NCBI GenBank assembly: GCA_947499885.1
Contig: CANMQB010000005.1
Location: 1-32,994, forward strand
Source of the DNA: Spartobacteria bacterium
Lineage (GTDB): Bacteria; Verrucomicrobiota; Verrucomicrobiia; Chthoniobacterales; Terrimicrobiaceae
Direction of reading: 5' to 3'
Length of the DNA stretch: 32,994 nucleotides
The position numbers and the translations under genes were made by a program. Shown here piece by piece: positions 1 to 10,341 of this stretch. Below the pieces are notes generated by a model. That model was not told the origin of the DNA. It saw only the letters and a list, made by a program, of their open reading frames with translations, and did no database searches. Every line of letters begins with the position of its first letter. Position 1 is the stretch's first letter.

Positions 1-1
1 C

Positions 2-301
2 CAATACCTGCGCATGGGCATCACCGAGTGGATTCACTCTTGGCGAACAAGAGGCTGGCTCACCGCCAGTCGCCAACCGGTTAAAAATGCTGACCTCTGG
101 CGCAGCCTCGATGCCGCTTCCAAGCCCCACCACATTGAGTGGAAGTGGCTCAAGGGCCATGCCGGACATCCGGAGAACGAACGCTGCGATGCACTGGCTG
201 GTGCCGAAATCGAAAAAATCCAGAAATCCCACACGCGTGAAGAATTTGCCGAGCTTCTCAAGCAATTCCGCGAAGCCGACAACGAGCCGCAACTCATCTG
301 A
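2..301 (+). CDS. rnhA: Ribonuclease HI, C-terminal part (5' end outside window)
   Basis: Translation [51 protein letters not shown] matches the RNase HI C-terminal half; the frame is open to the window start. Confidence 0.93.
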   Translation, partial: QYLRMGITEWIHSWRTRGWLTASRQPVKNADLWRSLDAASKPHHIEWKWLKGHAGHPENERCDALAGAEIEKIQKSHTREEFAELLKQFREADNEPQLI

Positions 302-369
302 AGCTTCCCCTTCACCTAGCGGAGGGAAAAAATTGATCTCTAACGACTCTGCACTACTCTAGTCAGCCA

Positions 370-1275
370 ATGAATGATTTTAACCGCACCCCATTTCGCT
401 TTTTGATTCCACTTGGCATCTTTGTTTTCGCATCTTTTGCCGTCTTGTCTTCCATGATGGTAATCGTGGAGGCTGGCAATGTCGGGGTTGTCACGACGTT
501 GGGGGCGGTGCAACCGAATGCCCTCCCCGAGGGTTTCCACTTCAAGAAGCCCTTCATTGACCAAGTGGAGCAAATCGATGTGCGTCTCACGGCAAGCCAT
601 GCGCAAGCCACGGCTGCTTCAAAAGATCTCCAGTCCGTCAGCACTCAGGTTACGATGCAGTATTCGCTGAATGGAGTCCTGGCGCCGCTCATCTACCAAC
701 GGGTCGGTACTTTGAAAAAAGTTTCTGCATCGCTTGTTGAACCTGCCATCCAAGAGTGTGTGAAAGGTGTAACGGCTAAATTTACCGCAGAGGAATTGGT
801 CACAAAACGCGAGCTGGTTAAGCAACAAATCCAAGAGGCTCTCAGTCATTTTCTCGACAGTACTCTCAAGGAAAAAGGCCTCTCGAATGCCGTTGTCATC
901 GCTAACCTTGCTATCACGGACTTTAATTTCTCACCCGAGTTCAACCGAGCGATTGAGGCCAAAGTGAAAGCCGAGCAAATGGCTCTGCAGGCCAAGAATG
1001 AGAAGATCATGCGTGTTACTCAAGCCGAGGCTAGCGCCGAGGAGCGCAAGCTCTCAGCCTCTGCTGAGGCTTACTCCACCGAGATTCAGTCAAAGGCTCG
1101 AGCCGATGCCATCCAGCGCGAGGCCCTCGCGCTTAAGCAAAGCCCGGAGATCATTCAACTCCGCTCGATTGAAAAATGGGACGGCGTCCTGCCGCGCATC
1201 AGTGGCGGCGGAGTCGTTCCCTTTCTTAATGTCGGCGATGTTCCGGGGGCCTCACCAATGGCTCCGACGCGCTGA
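370..1275 (+). CDS. SPFH/prohibitin (band 7, HflC-like) membrane protein
   Basis: N-terminal TM segment, then VEAGNVGVVTTLGAVQPNALPEGFHFKKPFID..., with a coiled Ala/Glu/Lys-rich C-terminal region typical of prohibitin-like proteins. Confidence 0.88.
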   Translation: MNDFNRTPFRFLIPLGIFVFASFAVLSSMMVIVEAGNVGVVTTLGAVQPNALPEGFHFKKPFIDQVEQIDVRLTASHAQATAASKDLQSVSTQVTMQYSLNGVLAPLIYQRVGTLKKVSASLVEPAIQECVKGVTAKFTAEELVTKRELVKQQIQEALSHFLDSTLKEKGLSNAVVIANLAITDFNFSPEFNRAIEAKVKAEQMALQAKNEKIMRVTQAEASAEERKLSASAEAYSTEIQSKARADAIQREALALKQSPEIIQLRSIEKWDGVLPRISGGGVVPFLNVGDVPGASPMAPTR

Positions 1276-1395
1276 ACGCTGCAAGAAGCCTTTCTCGGTA
1301 GAAGATTGGCTCGATCGAGTTTTGGGAATTTATTTTGAGGTCTCACGAGCAGGGAAGAATTGAATCTCGCTGCTAGCACTGACTGTTTGTTCGGC

Positions 1396-1971
1396 ATGAA
1401 CATTACGACCGACTTTTTCCGACGCGACCCGGTTTCCTGTGCGCGTGAGTTGGTTGGCTGCGAACTTTTTTGGAAGGGGTGTGGTGGTGTGATTGTTGAG
1501 ACGGAGGCCTATTCGGTTTTGAATGACGAAGCTTGCCATACATTCTCCAGGCCATCGTCGCGGGAGTTTGTGTCAAAAATGCCGCCTGGTGCTGCTTACG
1601 TGTATTTGAACTACGGGGTGCACTGGTTGCTGAATTTTCTGGTGAGGGGAGGGAGTGAGGATGGCTTTGTTTTGATTCGAGCCCTGGAACCCAAGAAAGG
1701 CATCTCGGAAATGACCCTCCGCCGCAATACGCAGCGGCTCAAAGGGCTTTGTTCTGGTCCGGGTAAACTCACTCGAGCTCTTGGGATGGACGGCGGTCTT
1801 CACGGCCGAGACCTTCTTTCTGAAGAGGGAAGCTCGCTTCACCTTCCGGCGAATACTCCAAAAATCTTGGCCTGCCCGAGAATCGGCATCACTCGTTCTG
1901 CTGAGCTGCCGTGGCGGTTTGTCGCTGCTGGCAGCCGGTTTCTCAGCGTGCCTGCAAGTCCGCGTCCGTAG
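1396..1971 (+). CDS. 3-methyladenine DNA glycosylase (AAG/MPG family)
   Basis: ARELVGCELF...GVIVETEAYSVLNDEACHTF...GAAYVYLNYGVHWLLNFL...VLIRALEP...GPGKLTRALG motifs. Start chosen at MNITTDFF inside the ORF starting at 1360. Confidence 0.9.
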   Translation: MNITTDFFRRDPVSCARELVGCELFWKGCGGVIVETEAYSVLNDEACHTFSRPSSREFVSKMPPGAAYVYLNYGVHWLLNFLVRGGSEDGFVLIRALEPKKGISEMTLRRNTQRLKGLCSGPGKLTRALGMDGGLHGRDLLSEEGSSLHLPANTPKILACPRIGITRSAELPWRFVAAGSRFLSVPASPRP

Positions 1972-1987
1972 GGAACGCTCAGAAAAA

Positions 1988-2443
1988 TCAGGCTGGGAGG
2001 TGCTTTTGAACTTCGGCGCTGATGGTGCGTCCATCGGCGCGCCCTGCTGCTTTTTCGTTCACGATCTTCATGACAGCGCCCATTTCCTTGCGGCTGGTAG
2101 CGCCGGCTTCGGCGATGGCAGATTGGACGAGTGCCGAAATTTCCTCAGCGGAGAGTGGATGTGGGAGGTAGGTGTTGAGGATATCGATTTCGGCTTTTTC
2201 AGTGGCAGCCATTTCTGGGCGTCCGCCTTTTTCGAATGCCTCGACGGAGTCTTGGCGCTTTTTCACTTCTTTGCGGACGATAGCGAGCGCATCGGCATCC
2301 TCGAGTGTGCTTCCGGCTCCACCTTTTTCGATGGCCGAGTTCATGAGAGCAGTTTTCAGCATGCGGAGAACGCCGAGTTTCGCAGACTCACGGGCTAGCA
2401 TGGCGGCTTTGATGTCTTGGTTGATTTGGTCTTGGAAGCTCAT
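1988..2443 (-). CDS. GatB/YqeY domain protein
   Basis: Full-length ORF MSFQDQINQDIKAAMLARESAKLGVLRMLKTALMNSAIEK... typical of YqeY family. Confidence 0.9.
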   Translation of the reverse strand: MSFQDQINQDIKAAMLARESAKLGVLRMLKTALMNSAIEKGGAGSTLEDADALAIVRKEVKKRQDSVEAFEKGGRPEMAATEKAEIDILNTYLPHPLSAEEISALVQSAIAEAGATSRKEMGAVMKIVNEKAAGRADGRTISAEVQKHLPA

Positions 2444-2490
2444 AGGTAGTTTTAAGTTTCGCGGGGCGGTTGGACCTCGCTAGGAGGACG

Positions 2491-2970
2491 TCAGTCCCGG
2501 CGGAGTTGTTTTTGTTTCGTGAAGGAATTGTCGATGATGTCGTAAATCCGCTGGGCGGGGAGGACTCGAGTGCTGAAGCAGTCTAGGTTGCCGTCCTCTC
2601 CGATAACAGCAATGGCAAAGCCTTGAGGCACATCGTAGGTCGCCGCGGTGCTGGCGCCATCGGGAACGGTGAGGAACGGAATGTTTGAGCGGATCACATC
2701 CTGTTGTTTTGAAAAAGCAGCGATGCAGAGGACTTCTTCTGCCGCAAAGCGTTCGTAGATTTTTTGCAACTGAGCGACCTGAGAGCGGAACGCGCCTTGG
2801 CGGGGGCTGTCGGCGATGATGAGAACCACAGGTTGGCCCCGAAGATTTTTGAGTGGCTTTGCTGAACCTGTCGAGTCTGTCCAATTGAAAGCTGGAGCCT
2901 CGCGCACGACTTCAGCGCAGAGCGGCATGGTCAGACTTAGGGCGATGAGTAGAGCAAGGAGGGCTTTCAT
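2491..2970 (-). CDS. Secreted thioredoxin-fold-like protein lacking a CXXC motif
   Basis: Signal peptide MKALLALLIALSLTMPLCA; APAFNWTDSTGSAKPLKNLRGQPVVLIIADSPRQ resembles redoxin/DUF4174-type folds. Overlaps the frr stop by 4 nt. Confidence 0.6.
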   Translation of the reverse strand: MKALLALLIALSLTMPLCAEVVREAPAFNWTDSTGSAKPLKNLRGQPVVLIIADSPRQGAFRSQVAQLQKIYERFAAEEVLCIAAFSKQQDVIRSNIPFLTVPDGASTAATYDVPQGFAIAVIGEDGNLDCFSTRVLPAQRIYDIIDNSFTKQKQLRRD

Positions 2971-3527
2971 ATTTTCATTAATTCCACTTCTTTGGCTTCG
3001 GTGTGCTTGTCGATGTCGGCAACGAACCGATCGGTGAGTTTTTGGACTTCGCCTTCGGTATCCCGGAGTTCATCTTCGCTCATTTTGCCGTCCTTCTGAG
3101 TTTTCTTTGCGGTATCCATCGCGTTGCGGCGGCTTGATCGCACACGCACGCGGGATTCTTCAGCGATCGATTTGACGGTTTTAGTCAGGTCGCGTCGGCG
3201 CTCCTCGGAAAGCTCTGGAATAGGCAAGCGAATGAGTTTGCCATCCACCGCGGGGTGAATGCCGATGCGGGATTCGTTGAGGGCGCGCTCGATATCTCGC
3301 ACAGTTGCCGCGTCGAATGGTTGGATCACAAGCAAGCGGGGCTCTGGCGTGGTGATGAGAGCGAGTTGTTTGAGCTTCATCGTGGAGCCGTAGGCTTCGA
3401 CATCGATGTTTTCGACAAGGGCGGGGGAGGCTTTGCCTGTACGGATGGCAGCAAACTCGTGCGTCATGAAGGATACGGCTTTTTCCATGCCGTCCTCGGC
3501 TTCAAAAAGAATTTCTTCTGTTGTCAT
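2967..3527 (-). CDS. frr: Ribosome recycling factor
   Basis: 186 aa: MEKAVSFMTHEFAAIRTGKASPALVENIDVEAYGS...RVRVRSSRRNAMD; next to pyrH. Confidence 0.97.
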   Translation of the reverse strand: MTTEEILFEAEDGMEKAVSFMTHEFAAIRTGKASPALVENIDVEAYGSTMKLKQLALITTPEPRLLVIQPFDAATVRDIERALNESRIGIHPAVDGKLIRLPIPELSEERRRDLTKTVKSIAEESRVRVRSSRRNAMDTAKKTQKDGKMSEDELRDTEGEVQKLTDRFVADIDKHTEAKEVELMKI

Positions 3528-3532
3528 TGTAG

Positions 3533-4270
3533 CTATTGGGATTTTTCAGAAACCAGTGTGCCCACCTCTTCGCCAGCGATGGCGAGTCGGATATTATCGG
3601 GCTTGTTCATGTCAAAAACGATGATCGGCATTTTGTTATCCATGCAGAGGCTGAAGGCCGTCGAGTCCATGACCTGCAAGCGGCGCGAAAGGGCATCGCT
3701 GTAGGTGATGTGGGTGAAACGCTTCGCGTCCGGATTTTTCAAGGGATCCGAGTCGTAGATGCCATCGACTTTGGTGGCTTTCAAAATGAGCTGTGCGCCG
3801 ATCTCGGCGGCACGGAGCGCGGCGGTCGTGTCGGTTGAGAAGAACGGGTTGCCGGTTCCTGCGACAAAAATAACCACGCGTCCCAGTTCGAGGTGGCGAG
3901 TGGCTCTACGGACGATGAAGGGTTCAGCGAGGTTCTGCATTTCGATGGCGGTCTGCACGCGCACTTCAATGCCTTGGGCTTCGAGTGCAGCCATGAGGGC
4001 AAGGCCGTTGATGACTGTGGCCAGCATGCCCATATAGTCGGCTGTAGTGCGGTTCATCCCTCGATGGCTGGCCGTTAGGCCGCGCCATATGTTGCCACCA
4101 CCGATGACGATGGCCAGTTCGACGCCGAGCTTTCGAGCCTCTGCAACCTGAGAGGCTATTTTTTGTACGACTTCCGGGCTGATGCTGTCGCGGCTACCTG
4201 GCTCGCGGAGAACTTCTCCGCTGAGTTTGAGCACGACCCTTTTATAGCGGACATGGGATTGTTGAGACAT
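3533..4270 (-). CDS. pyrH: UMP kinase
   Basis: [13 protein letters not shown]...[10 protein letters not shown]...[15 protein letters not shown]...[13 protein letters not shown]...[13 protein letters not shown]. Start placed at MSQQSHV. Confidence 0.97.
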   Translation of the reverse strand: MSQQSHVRYKRVVLKLSGEVLREPGSRDSISPEVVQKIASQVAEARKLGVELAIVIGGGNIWRGLTASHRGMNRTTADYMGMLATVINGLALMAALEAQGIEVRVQTAIEMQNLAEPFIVRRATRHLELGRVVIFVAGTGNPFFSTDTTAALRAAEIGAQLILKATKVDGIYDSDPLKNPDAKRFTHITYSDALSRRLQVMDSTAFSLCMDNKMPIIVFDMNKPDNIRLAIAGEEVGTLVSEKSQ

Positions 4271-4295
4271 GGGCAAGTTGCCACATAGAACCGCA

Positions 4296-5243
4296 TTAGG
4301 GTTGCGGAGAAAAGGACAAATCAAATACCGCTCCTTGATCCAGCGGAAAGCCCCTCAGAAATTCAGCAGCGGCTAGCCTTTTGCGGCCTTCGAGCTGGAC
4401 GTTCAGAAGATTCAGCGAACCCGTTCCACAGGCGACAATGAGGCCGTTGGGATCAGCTTGCAGCACGGTTCCCGGAGTGCCTGAGGAGGTATGTTCACGG
4501 GCGGAGTGGATTTTTAAAACATGTCCCGAGATGCGCGTGAAAGCTCCAGGCCAGGGTGACATCGCGCGGATTCTGCGGGCAAGGTCGTAGGCTGGCTTAT
4601 TCCAATCCAACCAACCATCGATTTTCTTCAACTTTGGCGCGTAGGTTGCATTTTGGGAATTCTGGCTCGTGCGGGGTGCTTGGCCTGAAGCGAGCAGGTC
4701 TAAAGCGCGAAGGAGGCAGGGGGCGGCGAGATCCGCCAAACGGTCGTGGAGTTCGCCAGAGGTCTCTTCGGAACCGATTTCGAGTTTTTCTTCCAAGAGC
4801 ACATCCCCGGTATCGAGGCCTTCGTCCATATACATCACCGACATTCCTGTCGTGGGATCGCCCGCCAGAATTGCAGCGTGGATTGGTGATGCGCCCCGAT
4901 GTCGGGGCAGGAGGGATGCGTGGAGATTGAGACACCCGAGACGGGGTAAATCCAGCACAGCTTTTGGAAGAATCTGGCCATAGGCCACTACGATCATCAC
5001 GTCGGGTCTCAGGCCGTGGAGCATTGCGAGGGATGCTTCGTCGCGGAGTTTTGGGGGCTGGTAAACGGGAATTCCGCGTTCGAGTGCGACGTGTTTGATT
5101 GCCGAGGCGCGTGGCTTTAAATCGCGGCCGGCTGGCTTGTCTGGTTGAGTGACCACGCCAGCAAGGTCGTATTTTCTGGAATCGAGCAGGGCCTTCAGTG
5201 CGGGAACTCCGATCTCCCCAGTGCCGCAAAAAACAATGCGCAT
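4296..5243 (-). CDS. fmt: Methionyl-tRNA formyltransferase
   Basis: [20 protein letters not shown]...[10 protein letters not shown]...[25 protein letters not shown]...[16 protein letters not shown]. Confidence 0.96.
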   Translation of the reverse strand: MRIVFCGTGEIGVPALKALLDSRKYDLAGVVTQPDKPAGRDLKPRASAIKHVALERGIPVYQPPKLRDEASLAMLHGLRPDVMIVVAYGQILPKAVLDLPRLGCLNLHASLLPRHRGASPIHAAILAGDPTTGMSVMYMDEGLDTGDVLLEEKLEIGSEETSGELHDRLADLAAPCLLRALDLLASGQAPRTSQNSQNATYAPKLKKIDGWLDWNKPAYDLARRIRAMSPWPGAFTRISGHVLKIHSAREHTSSGTPGTVLQADPNGLIVACGTGSLNLLNVQLEGRKRLAAAEFLRGFPLDQGAVFDLSFSPQP

Positions 5244-5248
5244 AAAAC

Positions 5249-5479
5249 TTAAAACCCGATTCGTGGCATCGCAGGCCGGCGTGCGGTTTGTGACCGGGCC
5301 ATCATGAGTTCTCCGGCAGTGACCTCTCGTTGGCCGAGTGATGCGGCGCAATTGGGGCAAAGGTAATCGTAAATTTCCTTGTCGGGCAGGACGAGGAGGA
5401 GTTTCTCGCGCACCGGCATCGCTGCGGCGCATTTCTTGCAATAGAGCGACGAGGCGCGAAGGCTTTCAAATTGCTTCAT
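5249..5479 (-). CDS. Small zinc-ribbon-like protein (two CXXC motifs)
   Basis: 76 aa with YCKKC and LCPNC; 5 nt upstream of the fmt start on the same strand. Confidence 0.6.
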   Translation of the reverse strand: MKQFESLRASSLYCKKCAAAMPVREKLLLVLPDKEIYDYLCPNCAASLGQREVTAGELMMARSQTARRPAMPRIGF

Positions 5480-5485
5480 GGTTGA

Positions 5486-6931
<1,446 letters not shown>

Positions 6932-6945
6932 AAAAGTCGCATCGT

Positions 6946-8304
6946 TTATTCATCAAGGCGAGGGGCGCGATCTTTGATCGTGCCCCTTGCTCTTTCTACC
7001 TCTGCTCGCTGCGAGGGTGTCAAATCTCCCTTGAGGGCGGCCGTATAGTTTTCCAAGGCTTGGGCTGCGAATCCCTTTTTGGCCCAAGCTTGCGCCAAAT
7101 GGATATGAATAATGGCAGGGTCAGCCATTCTTTTTTTTGAAATGGCGAGAAGTTTTTCGAGTGCAGAAATTTCAGTGGTGGGGTCATTGGCTTCGCGGGC
7201 AATCCGAGCCTGGAGAAGGAGCACAGAGGGGGAGTTCGAGTTGAATGATGCTAGGACACCTGATTCCTTAGCGGCGGCAGGAATGTTGTTCATCTCAAGG
7301 AACGCAAGGGCGAGAAGGTAGTGGGCCTGGAGGGAGGCGGAGTTCTCTTTTAGGGCTAGTTCGGAGGCTTCCCTTACGCGTTGCCATTGTTTGAATGAGG
7401 CCGCAAGCGTTGCCGATTGCGTGAGCACTAACGGATCTCTTGGTGCGATGCGGCGGGCCATATCCATAAACTCGCGGGCATCTTGGTTTTTTCCCAGAAA
7501 GTGCAGGATCATTGCCAACTGTGCGTTTCGAAGGGCCTCGTCTCGGCTATTAGCAAAGTGGGTTTGGCTAATTGGGTTGGTGGATTCTTTTTGTCCTCGT
7601 TTATAAAGAACTCCCATGTTGTCGATGCGTGCCAACCGCCACTCGGGTGAACTGGAGAGCAGATCGACAAGTGGGCGGCAATCATCCAGCGGAGTTGCAA
7701 GAAGGACTGCTGAGAAGGGGTTGCTTCGATCCTCTTCGCGCCAAAGCACAGGCGCGGAGGACAACGCTTGAGCGGATGCGGAATCGGGTGCTTGGGGTAT
7801 GAGTCCTGAAGCAAGAAGACGAGATGCTGCGAGGGCCGAGGGGTTCATAAAAATCCGGCCCCCGCTTTTTTCTCCCTCGCGCAGGAGCTCGATAGGCGCC
7901 AGAAGGCGGATGTCGCGCAGTTGGTGTTGCCGAGCCTCCACACTTTCGTATGCTCCGAAGGAGATAATGCCGAGCGCAGCGATAGTTAGCGCACCTCGGG
8001 CACCGAGTTGCAGATAGGGGGGGAGCTTTCCTACAAGTCTTCCCAATGCGAAAAATAAAACAACAATTGGCAGGGCCACACAGGCAGCTCGCGCGAGATC
8101 CGCAGCTGGCAATCCTCCGATTCCAAAGGCTGAGGCGATAAAGCGATCTATGAGATTGGCATGGTCTGCATGACCTGCCATGGCCGACCGCAGGCTCTCT
8201 TGTCTCGAAAAAAAACACGGAGTGGCCGCCGCCACTGCGGCAAGGAGGGCGATAGCGGCTGAGAGTTTTGGTTCTTTTCCTGCAGTTGAATGATCAGTTG
8301 CCAT
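6946..8304 (-). CDS. Membrane protein with C-terminal TPR-like repeats
   Basis: Hydrophobic N-terminal segments (ALPIVVLFFALGRL; GALTIAALGIISFGAY), then helical repeats with alternating A/L patterns (AQLAMILHFLGKNQDAREFMDMARRIAPRDP...). Confidence 0.7.
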   Translation of the reverse strand: MATDHSTAGKEPKLSAAIALLAAVAAATPCFFSRQESLRSAMAGHADHANLIDRFIASAFGIGGLPAADLARAACVALPIVVLFFALGRLVGKLPPYLQLGARGALTIAALGIISFGAYESVEARQHQLRDIRLLAPIELLREGEKSGGRIFMNPSALAASRLLASGLIPQAPDSASAQALSSAPVLWREEDRSNPFSAVLLATPLDDCRPLVDLLSSSPEWRLARIDNMGVLYKRGQKESTNPISQTHFANSRDEALRNAQLAMILHFLGKNQDAREFMDMARRIAPRDPLVLTQSATLAASFKQWQRVREASELALKENSASLQAHYLLALAFLEMNNIPAAAKESGVLASFNSNSPSVLLLQARIAREANDPTTEISALEKLLAISKKRMADPAIIHIHLAQAWAKKGFAAQALENYTAALKGDLTPSQRAEVERARGTIKDRAPRLDE

Positions 8305-8333
8305 GTGCTTTTGAGCCGTTAGATTATTTTTTC

Positions 8334-8855
8334 ATGCATGGTAAAACAGCGCTCGTCGCATTAACTATTATGAGTTTTTTTGGATTTGGCAGCAAAGTAA
8401 AAGCCCTAGAAGTCGGCTCACCGGCCCCCGTGCCCACTGCAATAGACCAAGACGGCAAGGGATTTGTCTTCGCCGATGCTTATGCAAAGGGTCTGACACT
8501 GGTTTATTTCTACCCCAAGGCTGACACTCCTGGCTGCACAGCACAGGCCTGTTCCCTCCGTGATTCCTTTGAATCGCTTCAAGCCGAGAACTTGCAGATC
8601 ATCGGAGTGAGTCGTGACACGTCCGCTTCGCAGAAAAAATTTCAACAAAAATACAATCTCCCCTTTTGCCTTATTGCCGATTCAGACGGGAAAGTTGCTG
8701 AGGCATTTGGAGTGGGAGGCGTGATGGGGCTGCCAGTGAGCAAGAGGCAGTCTTTTCTGATCAAGGACGGCCAAGTTGCGTGGATATCCCTTTCTGCGAA
8801 AACCGGCGAACATGCCGCAGAGGTTCAAGCAGCGATTGATTTGTTGAAAAAGTAG
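8334..8855 (+). CDS. Peroxiredoxin, Bcp/PrxQ type, with possible signal peptide
   Basis: VYFYPKADTPGCTAQACSLRD (C-X4-C), IGVSRDTSASQKKFQQKYNLPFCLIADSDGKVAEAFGV. Confidence 0.9.
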   Translation: MHGKTALVALTIMSFFGFGSKVKALEVGSPAPVPTAIDQDGKGFVFADAYAKGLTLVYFYPKADTPGCTAQACSLRDSFESLQAENLQIIGVSRDTSASQKKFQQKYNLPFCLIADSDGKVAEAFGVGGVMGLPVSKRQSFLIKDGQVAWISLSAKTGEHAAEVQAAIDLLKK

Positions 8856-8861
8856 GGTTGT

Positions 8862-9608
8862 TTAGTTTCCTTTGCTGTTGAGGACTCGAGCCAGATCGGC
8901 TTCAGAGCCCTCAACGATAACGAGGAAGCACATGCCTTTTTCTTGGCTTAGAGCTACAGAAAATCGCTGATTCAATTGTGCCGTGCGCCATTCCCCATCG
9001 GGCATTGTGATGTCCAGTGGAGCTGCGTTGAAGACCACAAGCTGGGCATTCAGTGAGGGAAAGCGCACGATGGCCAGGCGTTGTTTTTCAAACTCCAATA
9101 GACCGGCTGAATGGGCTTTTTTCTCCAAAAAAAACGAAGGCGTTCGGAATCCATCGAATCCCTTCAAAACAAACCAATCCTCCAATTCCTCTGTGGGAAC
9201 TGTGGCTGGTTGAAAAGTCGAGTCATCTGCATCTAAGGCTGCCTCGGCCACCTCTAAGCCATCCGGTGGAAACGATGCTGGTCGTCCCAGGAAATTCCAT
9301 GTCACCACGAGAACGAGCAGGACGAAGCCGATCATCACTGCAATTATTGCGGGATCGCGCGGATTGAAATGCCTCGTCGGGATGGCATCCACTTGGGATG
9401 CGAAGCTGGCCAGAGCATCCTCAGGCACCGAGGCGTCTTTGAATGCGGCGCGCAGGTTTGAGTCGATGAGTGACTGCTTCGCGTAGTTGGCTTTGAGTTC
9501 TGGTGATTTTTCCAAGGCCCTCAAGGCGCTTTTCATCATGGGTGGAATATCACCGTTGGGGTCCTCCACATGGCAGGCGAGAATGCTGCGAGCGGTTGCT
9601 GGTTTCAT
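8862..9608 (-). CDS. Single-TM protein, anti-sigma-factor-like
   Basis: Cytoplasmic N-terminal part, one TM (AIIAVMIGFVLLVLVVTWNFL), C-terminal extracytoplasmic domain; overlaps the preceding sigma-like gene as ATGA. Confidence 0.5.
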   Translation of the reverse strand: MKPATARSILACHVEDPNGDIPPMMKSALRALEKSPELKANYAKQSLIDSNLRAAFKDASVPEDALASFASQVDAIPTRHFNPRDPAIIAVMIGFVLLVLVVTWNFLGRPASFPPDGLEVAEAALDADDSTFQPATVPTEELEDWFVLKGFDGFRTPSFFLEKKAHSAGLLEFEKQRLAIVRFPSLNAQLVVFNAAPLDITMPDGEWRTAQLNQRFSVALSQEKGMCFLVIVEGSEADLARVLNSKGN

Positions 9609-10018
9609 GTGTTGGGGGGCGAAAGTTTTGAAAAATCTTCCCGCGCACTTGTAAGGATGGCAGGGAGTTCTTTCTCTGTGGTCCCGATGATGACTGCGAT
9701 CTGATCCAGATCAAATAGTCTCAGGTGGAGAAGGGCGAGGGCGCTGCGACCCGGTTCAGAGAGGCCGTGCAAGCAAGCCAACCTCGCAGGATTTGTCTCA
9801 GCGACTTCGGTGATGCGTGGGATTTTTTGTCCCTCGCGGAAAAGCATCGCAAAAAACAAACGCCGTCTGCGCGTGGAACCAACGAGGTCATTCCGCTCGA
9901 CGAGCGATCGAAGGGACTTGGATACCATTTCGGTGGCGGTCGCCTCCCGACCCGTTAGCACCAAGGCATAAATCCAGCCTGAGCGCAGGAATCGCCATTC
10001 TTTCGGGAGCTGGGTCAT
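9605..10018 (-). CDS. Short sigma-70/ECF-like protein (degenerate region 2, region 4-like HTH)
   Basis: C-terminal LHGLSEPGRSALALLHLRLFDLDQIAVIIGTTEKELPAILTSAREDF resembles ECF region 4; only 137 aa. Confidence 0.5.
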   Translation of the reverse strand: MTQLPKEWRFLRSGWIYALVLTGREATATEMVSKSLRSLVERNDLVGSTRRRRLFFAMLFREGQKIPRITEVAETNPARLACLHGLSEPGRSALALLHLRLFDLDQIAVIIGTTEKELPAILTSAREDFSKLSPPNT

Positions 10019-10077
10019 TGAAAAATCTTCTAAGGGGACAGCAGGCTCACATCAAGCTCGCAATCATTTGACGAGAG

Positions 10078-10151
10078 TGGCTGCCCCGCATGGACTCGAA
10101 CCATGAATAATGCCTCCAAAGGGCACTGTGTTACCATTACACCACAGGGCA
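10078..10151 (-). tRNA. tRNA-Gln (anticodon UUG), CCA encoded
   Basis: Minus strand TGCCCTG-TG-GTGT-AATGGTA-ACAC-A-GTGCC-CTTTGGA-GGCAT-TATT-CATGG-TTCGAGT-CCATG-CGGGGCA-G-CCA folds as a 74-nt cloverleaf with loop CTTTGGA. Confidence 0.95.
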
Positions 10152-10341
10152 ATTTTAATTTCTTTAAATGAAGCACTTGGATATAACTCCTGCGCTGCTC
10201 CCTCAAATTTCTTTGCGATGCCAGCGTGCAACATTTGCCTATTCTGCATGCGTGGCGGGACTGGGCAAGGGAAAATTTCACGGGCTTAGAGCAAAGTAGC
10301 GCCTACTAGGCTGTGTGAGGGTTAATGTTTTTGGAGGAAGT

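Noticed and set aside
1781-2398. 205-aa plus-strand ORF across the glycosylase end and yqeY
   Set aside because: Overlaps two recognised genes; no known motif.
4597-5229. 210-aa minus-strand ORF, Arg/Pro-rich, out of frame within fmt
   Set aside because: Same strand but different frame from fmt; Arg/Pro-rich translation typical of shadow frames in GC-rich DNA.
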